Assembly (NCBI RefSeq): GCF_029589495.1
Contig: NZ_JAAIVF010000004.1
Location: forward strand, 62,001-126,000
Direction: 5' to 3'
Length of the DNA: 64,000 nt
Origin: Speluncibacter jeojiensis
Lineage (GTDB): Bacteria > Actinomycetota > Actinomycetes > Mycobacteriales > Mycobacteriaceae
Shown here piece after piece: positions 11,724-21,364 of the stretch. The notes under the pieces are model-generated. The model was not told the origin of the DNA. It saw nothing but the letters and a program-made list of their open reading frames with translations, and did no database searches. The position numbers were made by a program, and so were the translations under genes. How positions within the stretch are numbered: position 1 is the first letter of the stretch; each line of letters opens with the position of its first letter.

Positions 11724-12419
11724 GCCGACCACAGCATCGGAGTCGCGTGCCGCGCCGCTCGTCTCCGCCTCGATGCGGGCGCCGTTGTGCGCCGGCGCCA
11801 GGCCCGACAGGTCGGAACCGGTGTCGTTCATGTGCAGCACGAACGGACGCGTCTCGGTGTAGCGCACCACGCTCACCGACGAGGGTTCCGCGACGATCCG
11901 CTGGAATCCGTCCAGGTGGGTGCCGAACGCGTCGGCCAGCACCGCCTTGATCACGTCTCCGTGGCTGCAGGCCACCCACAGCGTGTCGGCATCGTGCTCG
12001 GCGCGCAGGCGCGCGTCGTGCTCGCGGATCGCGGAGACCGCCCGCGCCTGCACCTGCGCGAGCCCCTCCCCGCCGGGGAACACCGCCGCCGAGGGGTGCT
12101 GCTGCACAACTCGCCACAGCGGCTCCTTGACCAGGTCCTCGAGCCGTCGGCCGGTCCAGTCGCCGTAGTTCACCTCGATCAGACGCTCGTCGAGGATCGG
12201 GGTGAGCGCCAGCGCGTCCGCGAGATGCTCGACCGTCTCCTGGCACCGCTGCAACGGCGAGGTCACCACCGCGGCGATCGGCAGACCCGCCATCCGGCCG
12301 ACCAGACCGCGCGCCTGCGCGCTGCCCCGCTCGTCGAGCCCGACCCCCGGGCTGCGGCCGGCGAGCGTCTGCGAGGTGTTGGCCGTCGAACGCCCGTGGC
12401 GCAGCAGTATCACCGTCAT
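11712..12419 (-). CDS. Histidine phosphatase family protein (Rv2135c-like)
   Basis: A 235-residue member of the phosphoglycerate-mutase-like histidine phosphatases. The RHG motif LLRHGRSTAN holds the phosphorylated His. The second Arg lies in SPLQRCQETVEHLA, the acid Glu in LIEVNYGDWTGR, and the second catalytic His in VACSHGDVIKAVLAD. Substrate unknown; broad acid phosphatase activity is typical of this subgroup. The ATG is 7 nt downstream of TACGCT, so the mRNA is probably leaderless, which supports this start over the longer open frame. A 20-bp tandem repeat covers its last codons and the following gap. Confidence 0.9.
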   Translation of the reverse strand: MTVILLRHGRSTANTSQTLAGRSPGVGLDERGSAQARGLVGRMAGLPIAAVVTSPLQRCQETVEHLADALALTPILDERLIEVNYGDWTGRRLEDLVKEPLWRVVQQHPSAAVFPGGEGLAQVQARAVSAIREHDARLRAEHDADTLWVACSHGDVIKAVLADAFGTHLDGFQRIVAEPSSVSVVRYTETRPFVLHMNDTGSDLSGLAPAHNGARIEAETSGAARDSDAVVGGAV

Positions 12420-12426
12420 GACCACC

Positions 12427-12432
12427 AGCGTA
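12427..12432 (-). promoter_or_regulatory. TACGCT -10 box of the histidine phosphatase gene (leaderless)
   Basis: Read on the minus strand, TACGCT ends 7 nt before the ATG at 12419, so +1 coincides with the start codon to within one base. Confidence 0.55.
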
Positions 12433-12514
12433 GGTGTGACCCGATCGGACGGCGTGGCATCACCGCACCCGAGGTGCAGTCCCGTTAATGTCCTGGACTT
12501 GTGGAGCTCCTGAA

Positions 12515-13471
12515 ATGAAGTACGCGATCGTCGGCGACAGCGGCCTGCGGGTGTCCCGGGTCGGGCTGGGCACACTCACCTGGGGTCGCGAGACGGACGG
12601 CGACGAGGCGGCCGCGCAGCTGGCGGGCTTCGTCGAGGCCGGCGGCACCCTCGTCGACACCTCCCCCGGCTACGGGGAGGGCGCCGCGCAACGGGTGCTC
12701 GGCGAACTGCTCGGCGATGTGGTCCCCCGCTCGGCGGTCGTGCTCAGCGCGTCCTCCGGCATCGACAACGGCACGCGCGGCTCCGGCCAGCAGGGCCTGA
12801 TCGACTGCTCCCGTCGGGCGCTGCTCGGCCAGCTCGATGGGACGCTGCGCGAACTCGGCACCGACCATCTCGACCTGTGGCACGTCGCCGGGTGGGACCC
12901 GATGACGCCGATAGACGAGGTGGCGGCCACCCTCGAATCCGCGGTGCTCGCCGGCAAGGCCCGCTATGTCGGCGTGCGCGGGCACCTGGGCTGGCAGCTG
13001 GCCACCCTCGCCGGCGCGGCGCGCGACTTCCCGCACTGCCGGCCGGTCGCCGCGCAGGCGGAATACTCACTGCTCTCCCGCGACATCGAACACGACCTGC
13101 TCGCCGCCGCCGACCACCACCGGGTCGGCGTGCTCGCGGCGGTGCCGCTGGCCCGCGGCGTGCTCACCGGTAAATACCGCGACGGCGTGCCCGCCGACTC
13201 GCGCGGCGCCAGCGACCAGCTCGCCGACGAGGTGCACGGCTATCTGCGCGGGTCGGCGGTGCGGGTCGTGGAGGCGGTCGCCACCGCCGCGGACGGCCTC
13301 GGGACCTCGCCGCTGGCCGTCGCGCTGGCCTGGGTCCGGGACCGGCCCGGGGTCGTCTCGGCGATCGTCGGCGCGCGCGACAGCGCCCAGCTGACCGGGG
13401 CCCTCGCCGCCGAGGACCTGGTGCTGCCGACGGCGATCGTCGCGGCACTCGACGACGTCAGCGCACCGTGA
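12515..13471 (+). CDS. Aldo/keto-reductase-fold protein with altered catalytic tetrad
   Basis: A 318-residue protein with the aldo/keto reductase (beta/alpha)8 layout: GLGTLTWGRETD start, TLVDTSPGYGEGAAQRVLG (tetrad Asp and Tyr present), SLLSRDIEHDLL, and AALAWV-type C-terminal segments with IVGARDSAQL for the NADP phosphate loop. Two tetrad positions look lost. The strand normally giving xTK reads VVLSASSG (Ser for Lys), and DLxxLHxxD reads DLWHVAGWD (Ala for His). It may therefore bind nucleotide without reducing carbonyls, or use other chemistry. The start follows a GGAG site by 8 bases. It is divergent from the phosphatase gene and convergent with the ABC genes. Confidence 0.82.
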   Translation: MKYAIVGDSGLRVSRVGLGTLTWGRETDGDEAAAQLAGFVEAGGTLVDTSPGYGEGAAQRVLGELLGDVVPRSAVVLSASSGIDNGTRGSGQQGLIDCSRRALLGQLDGTLRELGTDHLDLWHVAGWDPMTPIDEVAATLESAVLAGKARYVGVRGHLGWQLATLAGAARDFPHCRPVAAQAEYSLLSRDIEHDLLAAADHHRVGVLAAVPLARGVLTGKYRDGVPADSRGASDQLADEVHGYLRGSAVRVVEAVATAADGLGTSPLAVALAWVRDRPGVVSAIVGARDSAQLTGALAAEDLVLPTAIVAALDDVSAP

Positions 13472-13474
13472 CGG

Positions 13475-13508
13475 GGTGCCGGCCGGCCACGTTCGGCCGG
13501 CCGGCACC
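13475..13508. terminator. Bidirectional hairpin between the aldo/keto-reductase-like and ABC genes
   Basis: GGTGCCGGCCGGCC (13475-13488) pairs perfectly with GGCCGGCCGGCACC (13495-13508) over a 6-nt loop. It fills the 45-bp gap between two convergent stops; no T-run on either side. Confidence 0.75.
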
Positions 13509-13516
13509 GCGCCGGG

Positions 13517-15424
13517 TCAGCTGATCGCACCCACGAACTGCGCGTTGTACAGCCGCGCGTAGGCACCCTCGCGCTCGAGCAGTTCGGCGTGCGTGCCCTG
13601 CTCGACGATCTGCCCCTTCTCCATCACCAGGATCAGGTCGGCGTCGCGGATCGTGGAGAGCCGGTGCGCGATGATGAAGCTCGTCCGGTCGCTGCGCAGC
13701 GCCGCCATCGCGTGCTGCACCAGCGCCTCGGTGCGGGTGTCGACCGAACTGGTGGCCTCGTCGAGGATCAGCAGCGACGGCTGCGCCAGGAAGGCCCGGG
13801 CGATGGTGATCAGCTGCTTCTGGCCCGCGCTGACGTTGCCGGCCTCCTCGTCGATGACGGTGTCGTACCCGTCGGGCAGGGTGTGCACGAAGCGGTCGAC
13901 GAACGTGGCCTGCGCAGCGCGTTCGATGTCCTCCTCGCTCGCGTCCGGCCGTCCGTAGGCGATGTTGTCGCGAATGGTGCCGCCGAACAGCCAGGTGTCC
14001 TGCAGGACCATGCCGACCCGGCCGCGCAGGTCCGACCGGCGCATCTGCGCCACGTCGACCCCATCGAGGGTGATCCGTCCCGCGTCGAGTTCGTAGAACC
14101 GCATGATCAGGTTCACCAGCGTGGTCTTGCCGGCACCTGTCGGGCCGACGATCGCAACCGTCTGGCCGGGCTCGGCGACCAGCGACAGGTCCTCGATCAG
14201 AGGGGTGTCCGGTTGGTAGCGGAACGAGATGTGCTCGAACTCGACCCGGCCGCGGGTGGTAGGGCCCGGAGAGACCGGCACCTCGGGGTCCGGGGTCTGC
14301 TCCGGCTCGTCGAGCAGTTCGAAGACCCGCTCGGCGGACGCGGCGCCGGACTGCAGGCTGTTGGCCATCGACGCGATCTGGGTGAGCGGCTGGCTGAACT
14401 GCCGCGAGTACTGGATGAACGCCTGCACGTTGCCGAGCGACATGGACCCGTTCGCGACCTTCAGGCCGCCGATCACCGCCACGGCCACGTAGATCAGGTT
14501 CCCGACGAAACTCATCAGCGGCATGATCAGTCCGGACAGGAACTGCGCGCCGAAGCCGGCCTCGTACAGCTTCTGGTTGCGGTCGCCGAAGTCGCGCTCG
14601 ACCTCGCCCTGGTGGCCGTACACGCGCACCAGCACGTGGCCGCTGTAGGTCTCCTCGATCTGCGAGTTCAGCCGGCCCGTCTCCATCCACTGCGCCTTGA
14701 AGTGGCGCTGGGACCGGCGGCCGACGATCGCGACGATGATGAACGAGATCGGCACCACGATCAGTGACACCCCGGTCAGGGTCGGCGAGATCACGAACAT
14801 CATCGCCAGCACGCCGAAGACCGTCAGGACCGAGGTGACCAGCTGGCTCATCGTCTGGCCCAACGTCATCTGGATGTTGTCGATGTCGTTGGTGACGCGG
14901 CTGAGCAGTTCGCCGCGCGGCTGCCGGTCGAAGTAGCCGAGCGGCACCCGGTGCAGCTTCGCCTCCACCTGGGCCCGGAGCCGGTAGACGGTCCGCTGCA
15001 CGACGATGTTGAGCAGGTACGCCCCCGCCCAGGCGAGCACGGAGGACAGCACGTACACGGCCATCGCCAGCGCCAGCACGTTCGCGACCGCGCCGAAGTC
15101 GATGCCGTGGCCCGGGGTGACGCTCATGCCCGACACCATGTCGGCGAAGGTCGAGTTGCCCTCGGCGCGCAGCGCGGCCACCGCCTGGTCCTTGCTGATG
15201 CCCGGCGGCAGCTGGCGGCCGATCACACCGGCGAAGATCAGGTCGGTAGCCCGGCCGAGGATCTTCGGCCCGATCACCGACAGCACGATGCTGGCGACGG
15301 TGACCGCCAGGATGCCGATCGCGCGGGTCTTCTCCGGACGCAACTGCTCGACGAGCCGCTTCATCGCGGCACGGAAGTTCTTCGACTTCTGACCGGGCGC
15401 CCCGGCGCCCATCGGCGCGCTCAT
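13517..15424 (-). CDS. ABC exporter subunit with consensus Walker B and H-loop (Rv1272c-like)
   Basis: A 635-residue half-transporter: six transmembrane helices in an ABC exporter domain (residues ~30-340) followed by a nucleotide-binding domain. The Walker A is GPTGAGKT, Walker B is [10 protein letters not shown] with catalytic Glu, and the H-loop is IIAHRLST. The signature is altered to NVSAGQKQ. An unusual ~55-residue extracellular insertion after TM1 (residues ~60-115) enlarges the first loop. The ATG overlaps the stop of the upstream half-transporter gene (ATGA), so the pair are made together and form a heterodimer. The substrate is unknown; mycobacterial relatives are linked to drug or lipid export. 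Confidence 0.92.
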   Translation of the reverse strand: MSAPMGAGAPGQKSKNFRAAMKRLVEQLRPEKTRAIGILAVTVASIVLSVIGPKILGRATDLIFAGVIGRQLPPGISKDQAVAALRAEGNSTFADMVSGMSVTPGHGIDFGAVANVLALAMAVYVLSSVLAWAGAYLLNIVVQRTVYRLRAQVEAKLHRVPLGYFDRQPRGELLSRVTNDIDNIQMTLGQTMSQLVTSVLTVFGVLAMMFVISPTLTGVSLIVVPISFIIVAIVGRRSQRHFKAQWMETGRLNSQIEETYSGHVLVRVYGHQGEVERDFGDRNQKLYEAGFGAQFLSGLIMPLMSFVGNLIYVAVAVIGGLKVANGSMSLGNVQAFIQYSRQFSQPLTQIASMANSLQSGAASAERVFELLDEPEQTPDPEVPVSPGPTTRGRVEFEHISFRYQPDTPLIEDLSLVAEPGQTVAIVGPTGAGKTTLVNLIMRFYELDAGRITLDGVDVAQMRRSDLRGRVGMVLQDTWLFGGTIRDNIAYGRPDASEEDIERAAQATFVDRFVHTLPDGYDTVIDEEAGNVSAGQKQLITIARAFLAQPSLLILDEATSSVDTRTEALVQHAMAALRSDRTSFIIAHRLSTIRDADLILVMEKGQIVEQGTHAELLEREGAYARLYNAQFVGAIS

Positions 15425-17154
15425 GCGCTCAACTCCGCGGGCAGCTGCGAACGCACGATCTCGCCGTAGGTCGGGCAGGTGCGGACCAGCTCCTCGTGCC
15501 GGCCGAGGCCGACCGTCACCCCGTCCTCGAGGACCAGGATCTGGTCGGCATCGGCGATGGTCGACACGCGTTGACCCACGATGATCACCGTCGCTTCCGT
15601 CACGGTCGGGCGCAGCGCGTGACGCAGCCGCGCGTCGGTGCCCAGATCCAGCGCCGAGAACGAGTCGTCGAACACGTAGATCTGCGGCCGGCGGACCACG
15701 GCGCGCGCGATGGCCAGGCGCTGGCGCTGTCCGCCGGAGAAGTTCGTACCGCCCTGGGCGACGGGCGCCTCGAGGCCCTCGGCCAGCTCGGCCACGAAAT
15801 CGTCGGCCTGCGCGATGCGCAACGCCTCCCACAGCTCCTCGTCGGTGGCGTCCCGCTTGCCGTAGCGCAGGTTGCTCGCGATCGTGCCGCTGAACAGGTA
15901 CGCCTGCTGCGGCACCAGGCCGATCCGGGCGCACAGCTCGTCCTGGTCCTGCAGACGCACGTCGATGCCGTCGACGAGGACCTGTCCGCCGGTGACGTCG
16001 AAGAGGCGCGGGATCAGACCGACCAGCGTCGACTTGCCGGAGCCGGTGCTGCCGACGATGGCGGTGACCGTGCCCGGGGCGCAGGTGAGGTCGAGGTCGG
16101 TCAGCACCGGGGTCTCGGCGCCCGGGTAGCTGAACTGGGCGCCGCGCAGTTCGACGGTGCCGGTGCGCGTCGCCGGCGTCTGCGGCTGTGCGGGGCGGTC
16201 GACAGCCGGAACGGTGTCGAGCACCTCCTTGATGCGGTCGGCGCACACCGCGGCGCGCGGGATGAGCACGGCCATGACCGTGGCCATCAGCACCGCGACG
16301 AGGATCTGCATCAGGTAGTTCAGGAAGGCCGACATCTGGCCGATCTGCAGCGATCCGTCGTCGATCAGGTGCGCGCCGAACCACAGCACGGCGACGGAGG
16401 AGACGTTCACGATCAGCATGACGATCGGGAACATCAGCGCCTGGTAGCGGCCGATCTGCAGCGCGGTCTCGGTCAGGTCCGAGTTCGCCTTGGCGAACCG
16501 CTCGCCCTCGAGCGGTTCGCGCACGAACGCGCGCACCACGCGCAGACCGGTCAGCTGCTCGCGCAGCACCCGGTTGACCGCGTCGATGAGTTTCTGCATC
16601 TGCCGGAACAGCGGCACCATCCGGGTGATCACCAGCGTGATCGCGAGCAGCAGCAGCGGCACGGAGACGGCGAGCAGCCAGGACAGGTCGAGGTTCTCGC
16701 GCAGCGCCATCACGACGCCGCCGATGCACATCAGCGGGGCGGACACCAGCATCGTGCAGGTGAGCATCACCAGCATCTGCACCTGGTTGACGTCGTTGGT
16801 GTTGCGGGTGATCAGCGACGGGGCGCCGAAGGACGAGAACTCCTGGTCGGAGAATCCGCCGACGGCGTGGTAGATACCCGCGCGCAGATCGCGACCGAAG
16901 CCCATCGACGCGCGCGCGCCGAAGTACACCGCACCGATCGTGCACAGGATCTGGCCGAAGGTGATCGCGACCATCACCCCGCCGGTGCTCAGGATGAACC
17001 CGGTGTCGCCCTTCGCGACGCCGTCGTCGATCAGCCGCGCGTTCAGCGTCGGCAGGAACAGCGCGGTGATCGAGGCCGCGAGCTGCAGCACGATCACCAC
17101 GGACAGCTGCAGGCGGTAGGGCCGCAGGTAGGTGCGCAGGACCGCGGTCAGCAC
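15421..17154 (-). CDS. ABC exporter subunit with degenerate catalytic residues (Rv1273c-like)
   Basis: A 577-residue half-transporter, first gene of a two-gene unit. The transmembrane domain spans residues ~10-300. The NBD has Walker [10 protein letters not shown] and a consensus signature NFSGGQRQR, but the Walker B ends [10 protein letters not shown] (Asp in place of the catalytic Glu) and the H-loop His is Gln (IIVGQRVST). These losses complement those of the partner subunit, as in TmrAB-type heterodimers with one active ATP site. The GTG start follows a GGGGCGGGGC purine-rich stretch. The coupled downstream partner starts within its stop codon. Confidence 0.92.
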   Translation of the reverse strand: MLTAVLRTYLRPYRLQLSVVIVLQLAASITALFLPTLNARLIDDGVAKGDTGFILSTGGVMVAITFGQILCTIGAVYFGARASMGFGRDLRAGIYHAVGGFSDQEFSSFGAPSLITRNTNDVNQVQMLVMLTCTMLVSAPLMCIGGVVMALRENLDLSWLLAVSVPLLLLAITLVITRMVPLFRQMQKLIDAVNRVLREQLTGLRVVRAFVREPLEGERFAKANSDLTETALQIGRYQALMFPIVMLIVNVSSVAVLWFGAHLIDDGSLQIGQMSAFLNYLMQILVAVLMATVMAVLIPRAAVCADRIKEVLDTVPAVDRPAQPQTPATRTGTVELRGAQFSYPGAETPVLTDLDLTCAPGTVTAIVGSTGSGKSTLVGLIPRLFDVTGGQVLVDGIDVRLQDQDELCARIGLVPQQAYLFSGTIASNLRYGKRDATDEELWEALRIAQADDFVAELAEGLEAPVAQGGTNFSGGQRQRLAIARAVVRRPQIYVFDDSFSALDLGTDARLRHALRPTVTEATVIIVGQRVSTIADADQILVLEDGVTVGLGRHEELVRTCPTYGEIVRSQLPAELSA

Positions 17155-17277
17155 GCCCCGCCCCCCGCTCGCGCACGGCGCACCGTTCGGAAAGTCATGG
17201 GCAACAGGCTAAACGTGATCCAGATCGCATGTCGTGGCGGCCTGGCGGTTTCCGGCCGGCGGAGGTCACCTGCCACC

Positions 17278-17652
17278 TCACATGCCATCGATTACCGAGC
17301 CGATCCGACTGAGGAAGGCCCGCACGGTCAGTCCGTCGCCGGGGGCCCCGTCGACCGGTTGGGCGTCGGCGACCGCGTCACGCACGACGGCGACCACGCT
17401 GCGCTCATCGGACAGGTCGACCTCGCGGACCGAGCACTGCGCGACCGCTTCGACGTCGTCCTGGCCGGGGACGGGCGAGCGCACGTCGGCGCGGTAGATC
17501 TCCAGGTGCAGGGTGCTGCGCCGCACCCGGAACGCGTAGGTGCGCCCGTCGCCGGTGCGCCCGAAGCCGTGTGCGTGCGGGCCGGTGGACAGGTCGTCGA
17601 TCGTGAAGTCCTGCTGGTCACCGTCGTGGAGGAATTCCGCGCTGTCGCTCAT
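17278..17652 (-). CDS. Conserved hypothetical protein (positional match to Rv2137c)
   Basis: A 124-residue acidic soluble protein with no motif I can assign. It reads as a compact alpha/beta domain: a DFTIDDLSTGPHAHGFGR start, beta-rich TYAFRVRRSTLHLEIYRA, then a C-terminal helix ending FLSRIGSVIDGM. An AAGGAGC ribosome site stands 8-9 bases before the ATG. Its position, upstream of and divergent from the lppL-like gene, matches Rv2137c in M. tuberculosis, so it may be that orthologue; that is an inference from order alone. The uppP gene (Rv2136c) expected beside it is absent here. Confidence 0.65.
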   Translation of the reverse strand: MSDSAEFLHDGDQQDFTIDDLSTGPHAHGFGRTGDGRTYAFRVRRSTLHLEIYRADVRSPVPGQDDVEAVAQCSVREVDLSDERSVVAVVRDAVADAQPVDGAPGDGLTVRAFLSRIGSVIDGM

Positions 17653-17937
17653 CGAACTGTTCCGCTCCTTCTGCCGGGTGCTCGGCCGGCCGACGTGGCA
17701 TCTGACCGCGATTCTTCACCGGCAATTCTTCCCCGGCAGGGACCGCCGGTCACGCGCACCCCGGCAATGCTGCGCGGGGCCACGGCCGATTCACATCCGG
17801 ATCACACTCTCGAACCGGGCACCTGTCCACATGCGCCGGAGCGGCGTCAGGGATGCTTGTGGATACGCCCGGGATCGAACGGGCACCCGAGCGTGTGCCC
17901 GGACCGGCACAGGTGGACGAACAGATGGGGTGACGAG
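17653..17937. other. 285-bp gap before the lppL-like gene
   Basis: Divergent intergenic region between the 124-residue hypothetical gene and the lipoprotein gene. It must carry both promoters. I see no convincing -10/-35 pair, repeat or open frame of coding character; a CCCGGGATCGAACGGG stretch resembles a tRNA T arm but lacks the rest of a tRNA. Confidence 0.5.
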
Positions 17938-18939
17938 GTGCGGGTGAGCGGACGGCTCATGACTGCGGCGACGGCGCTGGTCGCCGTGGCGCTGGTGGCG
18001 GGATGCTCGACGGACGAGGCGAGCCGGGTCCCGACGCGCGAGCCGGCCACCCCGGCGTCCGCGCCTGCGGTGACCGCTCCCCCGGTGGGCACGGTCTTCG
18101 GCAACGGCGTCGCGGTGTCGTCGACGGTTGTCGACCCGGCCTCGCACACGCTGGTCGTCGCGGCGACCGCGCCGAACCGGCTGCTGATGTTCGACACCAC
18201 CGACCCGGCCCGTGCGCCGCGCGAGTACCCGCTGCCCGCGCCGGCCGGGCAACTGTCGGTCGCCGACGGCCAGGTGCTGGTGCCGCTGCCAGGGCGGCTG
18301 GAACTGGTCGACGTGAGCAACGGTTCGCGGCGGCTGGGCCGTATCGACGGCGACGGCCGCGACGCGACCGCACTGCCGGGCGGCGGCTTCGCGGTCGCCA
18401 CTTCCGACGGTGACGTCGACGTCCTCGACCAGTACCTGGCGAAGCAGCGCACCCTGACCGGCCTGGTGTCGGCCGACTCGATCGTGGCGGTCGGCAACCA
18501 TCTGGCCGTCCTCGACCGCAAGCAGACCTCGATCACCCAGTTCGACGCGGACACCGGCAAGAACCAGGGCTCGCTGCGCGTGGGCGACGGCGCCACGAAC
18601 CTCGCGGTCGCGCGCAACGGCGCGGTGCTGGCCGCCGACACCGCGGGCAACCAGTTGATGGTGTTCGGTGTCGACCCGCTGCTCGAGCGGCAACAGTTCC
18701 CCGTCACCGGCGCCCCGTATGGCATCGTCTACGACGACAAGGCCCAGCTTGTCTGGCTGACGCTGACCGGCACCAACGAGGTCGTCGGATACGACATCAC
18801 CACGGGCACCCCGGTCGAGAAGCAGCGCTTCCACACGGTCCGTCAGCCGGATTCGGTGGCGGTCGACCCGGCCACCGGCGACCTGTACGTCGCGTCCGCC
18901 GCGGGCGACGGGATCGAGCAGATACCGACGAAGGGGTAG
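17938..18939 (+). CDS. LppL-like lipoprotein with beta-propeller repeats
   Basis: A 333-residue secreted lipoprotein. The N-terminal signal ends in the lipobox LVAGC (Cys23), followed by a Pro/Thr/Ala-rich linker. The rest is built of ~40-residue repeats such as ADSIVAVGNHLAVLDR, ATNLAVARNGAVLAADTAGNQL and PDSVAVDPATGDLYVASAAGD, the pattern of YncE/NHL-type beta-propellers. It is a probable binding protein on the outer face of the membrane; ligand unknown. The GTG at 17938 follows GATGGGG by 7 bases; a GTG at 17944 or ATG at 17959 would also keep the signal peptide. It precedes pyrD by gene order, as lppL does in M. tuberculosis. Confidence 0.8.
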   Translation: MRVSGRLMTAATALVAVALVAGCSTDEASRVPTREPATPASAPAVTAPPVGTVFGNGVAVSSTVVDPASHTLVVAATAPNRLLMFDTTDPARAPREYPLPAPAGQLSVADGQVLVPLPGRLELVDVSNGSRRLGRIDGDGRDATALPGGGFAVATSDGDVDVLDQYLAKQRTLTGLVSADSIVAVGNHLAVLDRKQTSITQFDADTGKNQGSLRVGDGATNLAVARNGAVLAADTAGNQLMVFGVDPLLERQQFPVTGAPYGIVYDDKAQLVWLTLTGTNEVVGYDITTGTPVEKQRFHTVRQPDSVAVDPATGDLYVASAAGDGIEQIPTKG

Positions 18940-18941
18940 TC

Positions 18942-19244
18942 GTGACCGATCCGCATCACCAGGGCGCGCACCATCCGCACGCGGGCACCGCGCGGCGGGC
19001 TCGCAAGCCGGCGCCCCGGCGCCGGACCCCCACCGACTGGGACACCAGCTCGCCCGAGTACGAGTTCCTGCCGCTGCGGCTGCCCCCGGACGTGACGCGG
19101 ATCAGCGCGTCGATGCGGTTGTCCATCCAGGCCGAGTTCGGCGGCTGGGAGCTGTCCCGGGTGCGCCTGTACACCGACGGCAGCCGCCGGGTCCTGCTGC
19201 GCCGCAAACGTCCACCACAGCCCGCCGCATCGTCGGCCGTATAG
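18942..19244 (+). CDS. DUF5703 family small protein
   Basis: A 100-residue basic protein. The N-terminal ~40 residues are His/Arg-rich and probably disordered. The C-terminal ~60 form the conserved core, with [22 protein letters not shown] and [23 protein letters not shown], which I recognise as the DUF5703 pattern found before pyrD in mycolate actinobacteria. The GTG start is 2 bp after the lipoprotein stop and the gene ends 10 bp before pyrD, so it is mid-operon. Function unknown. Confidence 0.78.
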   Translation: MTDPHHQGAHHPHAGTARRARKPAPRRRTPTDWDTSSPEYEFLPLRLPPDVTRISASMRLSIQAEFGGWELSRVRLYTDGSRRVLLRRKRPPQPAASSAV

Positions 19245-19254
19245 GAGAGAAGCG

Positions 19255-20337
19255 ATGTACCGCCTGCTGCTCCGGGTGATGTTCCTGATGTCGCCGGAAC
19301 GCATCCACCACCTCGCGTTCCGCGCGATGCGCCTGGTCACCGCGTGGGGCCCGCTGCGCGCGCTGGTCGCGCGAGTGCTGGTCGTCGACGATCCGGTGCT
19401 GCGCACCCGGGTCCTCGGACTGGACTTCCCCGCGCCGCTGGGCCTGGCCGCCGGATTCGACAAGGACGCCGCCGGCGTCGACGTCTGGGGCGCGCTGGGC
19501 TTCGGCTACGCCGAGGTCGGCACGGTCACCGGACAGGCCCAGCCCGGCAATCCGCAGCCGCGGCTGTTCCGGCTGCCCGCCGACCGTGCCCTGATCAACC
19601 GGATGGGCTTCAACAACCACGGCGCCGGCGCGGCCGCGAACCGGTTGCGCCGCCGCGGCACCGCCGTGCCCATCGGCGCCAACATCGGCAAGACCAAGAT
19701 CGTGCCCGCCGCGGAGGCGGTCGGCGACTACCTGCACAGCGCGCGCCTGCTCGGGCCGCTGGCGGACTTCCTGGTCGTCAACGTCAGCTCGCCGAACACC
19801 CCGGGACTGCGCGATCTGCAGGCCGTCGAGTCGCTCCGGCCGCTGCTGTCCGCGGTCCAGGACGCGGTCGACGTGCCCGTCCTGGTGAAGATCGCTCCCG
19901 ACCTGTCCGACGAGGACGTCGACGCGGTCGCCGACCTCGCCGTCGAGTTGGGTATCGCGGGGATCGTCGCCACCAACACCACCATCGGCCGCTCCGGCCT
20001 GCGCACCCCGGACGCCGAGGTCCGCGCGATCGGTGCGGGCGGGCTGTCCGGGGCGCCGGTCGCCGAGCGGTCGCTCGAGGTGCTGCGGCGCCTGCACGCC
20101 CGGGTCGGTGGCCGGATCGTGCTCATCTCCGTCGGCGGCATCGAGACCGTCGATCAGGCGTGGGAACGCATCCTCGCCGGGGCGTCGCTGATCCAGGGCT
20201 ACACCGGCTTCATCTACGGCGGCCCGTTCTGGATGCGGCGCATCCACCGCGGCCTGGCCGCGAAGGTCCGCGAGGGCGGCTTCGACTCGATCGCCGACGC
20301 CGTCGGCGCCGGCCCCCAGGGAGCGAGCAAGCGATGA
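19255..20337 (+). CDS. pyrD: Dihydroorotate dehydrogenase (quinone), class 2
   Basis: Oxidises dihydroorotate to orotate, passing electrons through FMN to the quinone pool at the membrane. The 360 residues include the class-2 N-terminal amphipathic helices ([21 protein letters not shown]) that make the quinone tunnel. FMN-site segments follow: [21 protein letters not shown], and [14 protein letters not shown], whose Ser is the class-2 catalytic base. Near the C-terminus are [10 protein letters not shown] and [12 protein letters not shown]. An AGGAGAGAAGC site precedes the ATG. The stop overlaps the next start (ATGA). Confidence 0.97.
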   Translation: MYRLLLRVMFLMSPERIHHLAFRAMRLVTAWGPLRALVARVLVVDDPVLRTRVLGLDFPAPLGLAAGFDKDAAGVDVWGALGFGYAEVGTVTGQAQPGNPQPRLFRLPADRALINRMGFNNHGAGAAANRLRRRGTAVPIGANIGKTKIVPAAEAVGDYLHSARLLGPLADFLVVNVSSPNTPGLRDLQAVESLRPLLSAVQDAVDVPVLVKIAPDLSDEDVDAVADLAVELGIAGIVATNTTIGRSGLRTPDAEVRAIGAGGLSGAPVAERSLEVLRRLHARVGGRIVLISVGGIETVDQAWERILAGASLIQGYTGFIYGGPFWMRRIHRGLAAKVREGGFDSIADAVGAGPQGASKR

Positions 20338-20723
20338 CCATCACCGACGAGCAGCGGATCGCCGTCGCGCGCAGTTACCTCGACGCGCTGGTGAGCCACG
20401 ACGCCTCCGCCGTGCAGTTCGCGGCCGATGCGGTGCGTTACGAGGTCGGGGTCAAGACCGGCCGGTCGGGCGCGCACCTGCGGCGCAGCCTCGAGCGCGG
20501 GCCGCAGTTCCGGGTGATCGGCGGGATCCGCGAGTTGACGGCCACCGTCACCGGCGAGGTGGTGCACACCCACTATCTGCTCGACACCTCGGTGTTCGGG
20601 CGAAACCTCGTGGTTGCCGAGATCGACGAGACCTTCGTGGTCCCCGACGATCTGGTCATCCACCGCATCGACGCGAAGATCCGGCCGCGGCTGGGCGCGT
20701 CGCTGCGCCGGCACGCGAACTGA
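20334..20723 (+). CDS. SnoaL/NTF2-like fold protein coupled to pyrD
   Basis: A 129-residue protein with the helix-then-sheet pattern of NTF2/SnoaL-like cone folds: an N-terminal helix [32 protein letters not shown], then strands with [22 protein letters not shown] and the C-terminal [22 protein letters not shown]. The family contains small isomerases, hydratases and binding proteins; no activity can be assigned. Translation is coupled to pyrD through an ATGA overlap. A strong hairpin terminator follows 17 bp after the stop and ends the transcript. Confidence 0.75.
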   Translation: MTITDEQRIAVARSYLDALVSHDASAVQFAADAVRYEVGVKTGRSGAHLRRSLERGPQFRVIGGIRELTATVTGEVVHTHYLLDTSVFGRNLVVAEIDETFVVPDDLVIHRIDAKIRPRLGASLRRHAN

Positions 20724-20740
20724 ACCTCCGCGAGAACCGA

Positions 20741-20778
20741 CACGGGGCCGGCGCGGGTGATCCCGCGCCGGCCCCGTG
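20741..20778. terminator. Bidirectional hairpin terminator after the pyrD operon
   Basis: CACGGGGCCGGCGCGGG (20741-20757), loop TGAT, then the exact complement to 20778: a 17-bp perfect stem. It lies between the convergent stops of the SnoaL-like gene and the PEBP gene. Confidence 0.85.
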
Positions 20779-20786
20779 CGCTGCGG

Positions 20787-21317
20787 CTATCTCTGTTCGT
20801 AGGTGCCGACGATCGTCGCCCGCGCGATCGCGTGCATGAACAGGTTGAACCCGAGGTAGGTCGGGGTCGCCTCCGCGGGCAGTCCCAGCGACTCGACGTC
20901 CAGCGCGTGCACGGCGACCCAGTAGTGGTGCGGGCCGTGACCGGCCGGCGGGGCCGCGCCGATGTACCGGGCGGCGCCGGCATCACCCTTGAGTTGCAGC
21001 GCTCCCGCGGGCAGGCCCGAGCCGTCGTCGTCGCCCGCGCCGGCGACCAGCGATGTCACGCTCGCCGGGATGTCGGCGACCGCCCAGTGCCAGAAACCGG
21101 CGGCGGTCGGCGCGTCGGGGTCGTACACGGTGATCGCGAAACTCTTCGTCCCCGCGGGGAAGCCGCTCCAGGAAAGCTGCGGCGAGACGTCCTGACCGCC
21201 TGCGCCCATGATCCCGCTGACCTGCGCTTTGGCCAGCGGACCGCCGTCGGTGATGTCGGCGGAGGTCAGCGTGAACGTCGGCAGCTGGGGCAGATCGGCG
21301 TACGGATTGCGTGACAT
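20787..21317 (-). CDS. YbhB/YbcL family PEBP-like protein (Rv2140c/TB18.6-like)
   Basis: A 176-residue phosphatidylethanolamine-binding-protein-like protein, the same length as M. tuberculosis TB18.6 as I recall it. The ligand-pocket motifs are present: [21 protein letters not shown] (DPDxP and the HW pair) and the [15 protein letters not shown] stretch. It is cytosolic and has no signal peptide. Members bind small anionic groups; in mycobacteria the role is undecided. It lies 47 bp downstream of the M20 peptidase gene on the same strand, as in M. tuberculosis, so one transcript is likely. Confidence 0.93.
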   Translation of the reverse strand: MSRNPYADLPQLPTFTLTSADITDGGPLAKAQVSGIMGAGGQDVSPQLSWSGFPAGTKSFAITVYDPDAPTAAGFWHWAVADIPASVTSLVAGAGDDDGSGLPAGALQLKGDAGAARYIGAAPPAGHGPHHYWVAVHALDVESLGLPAEATPTYLGFNLFMHAIARATIVGTYEQR

Positions 21318-21364
21318 GGAGGGCCTTTCGTCGAGTCGTGTCGGTGCGGACGGGATGGTGCGGT

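Noticed and set aside
17863-17890. tRNA T-arm-like sequence (CCCGGGATCGAACGGG)
   Set aside because: The stem and loop lengths do not fit a T arm and no acceptor, D or anticodon arm is found on either strand nearby.
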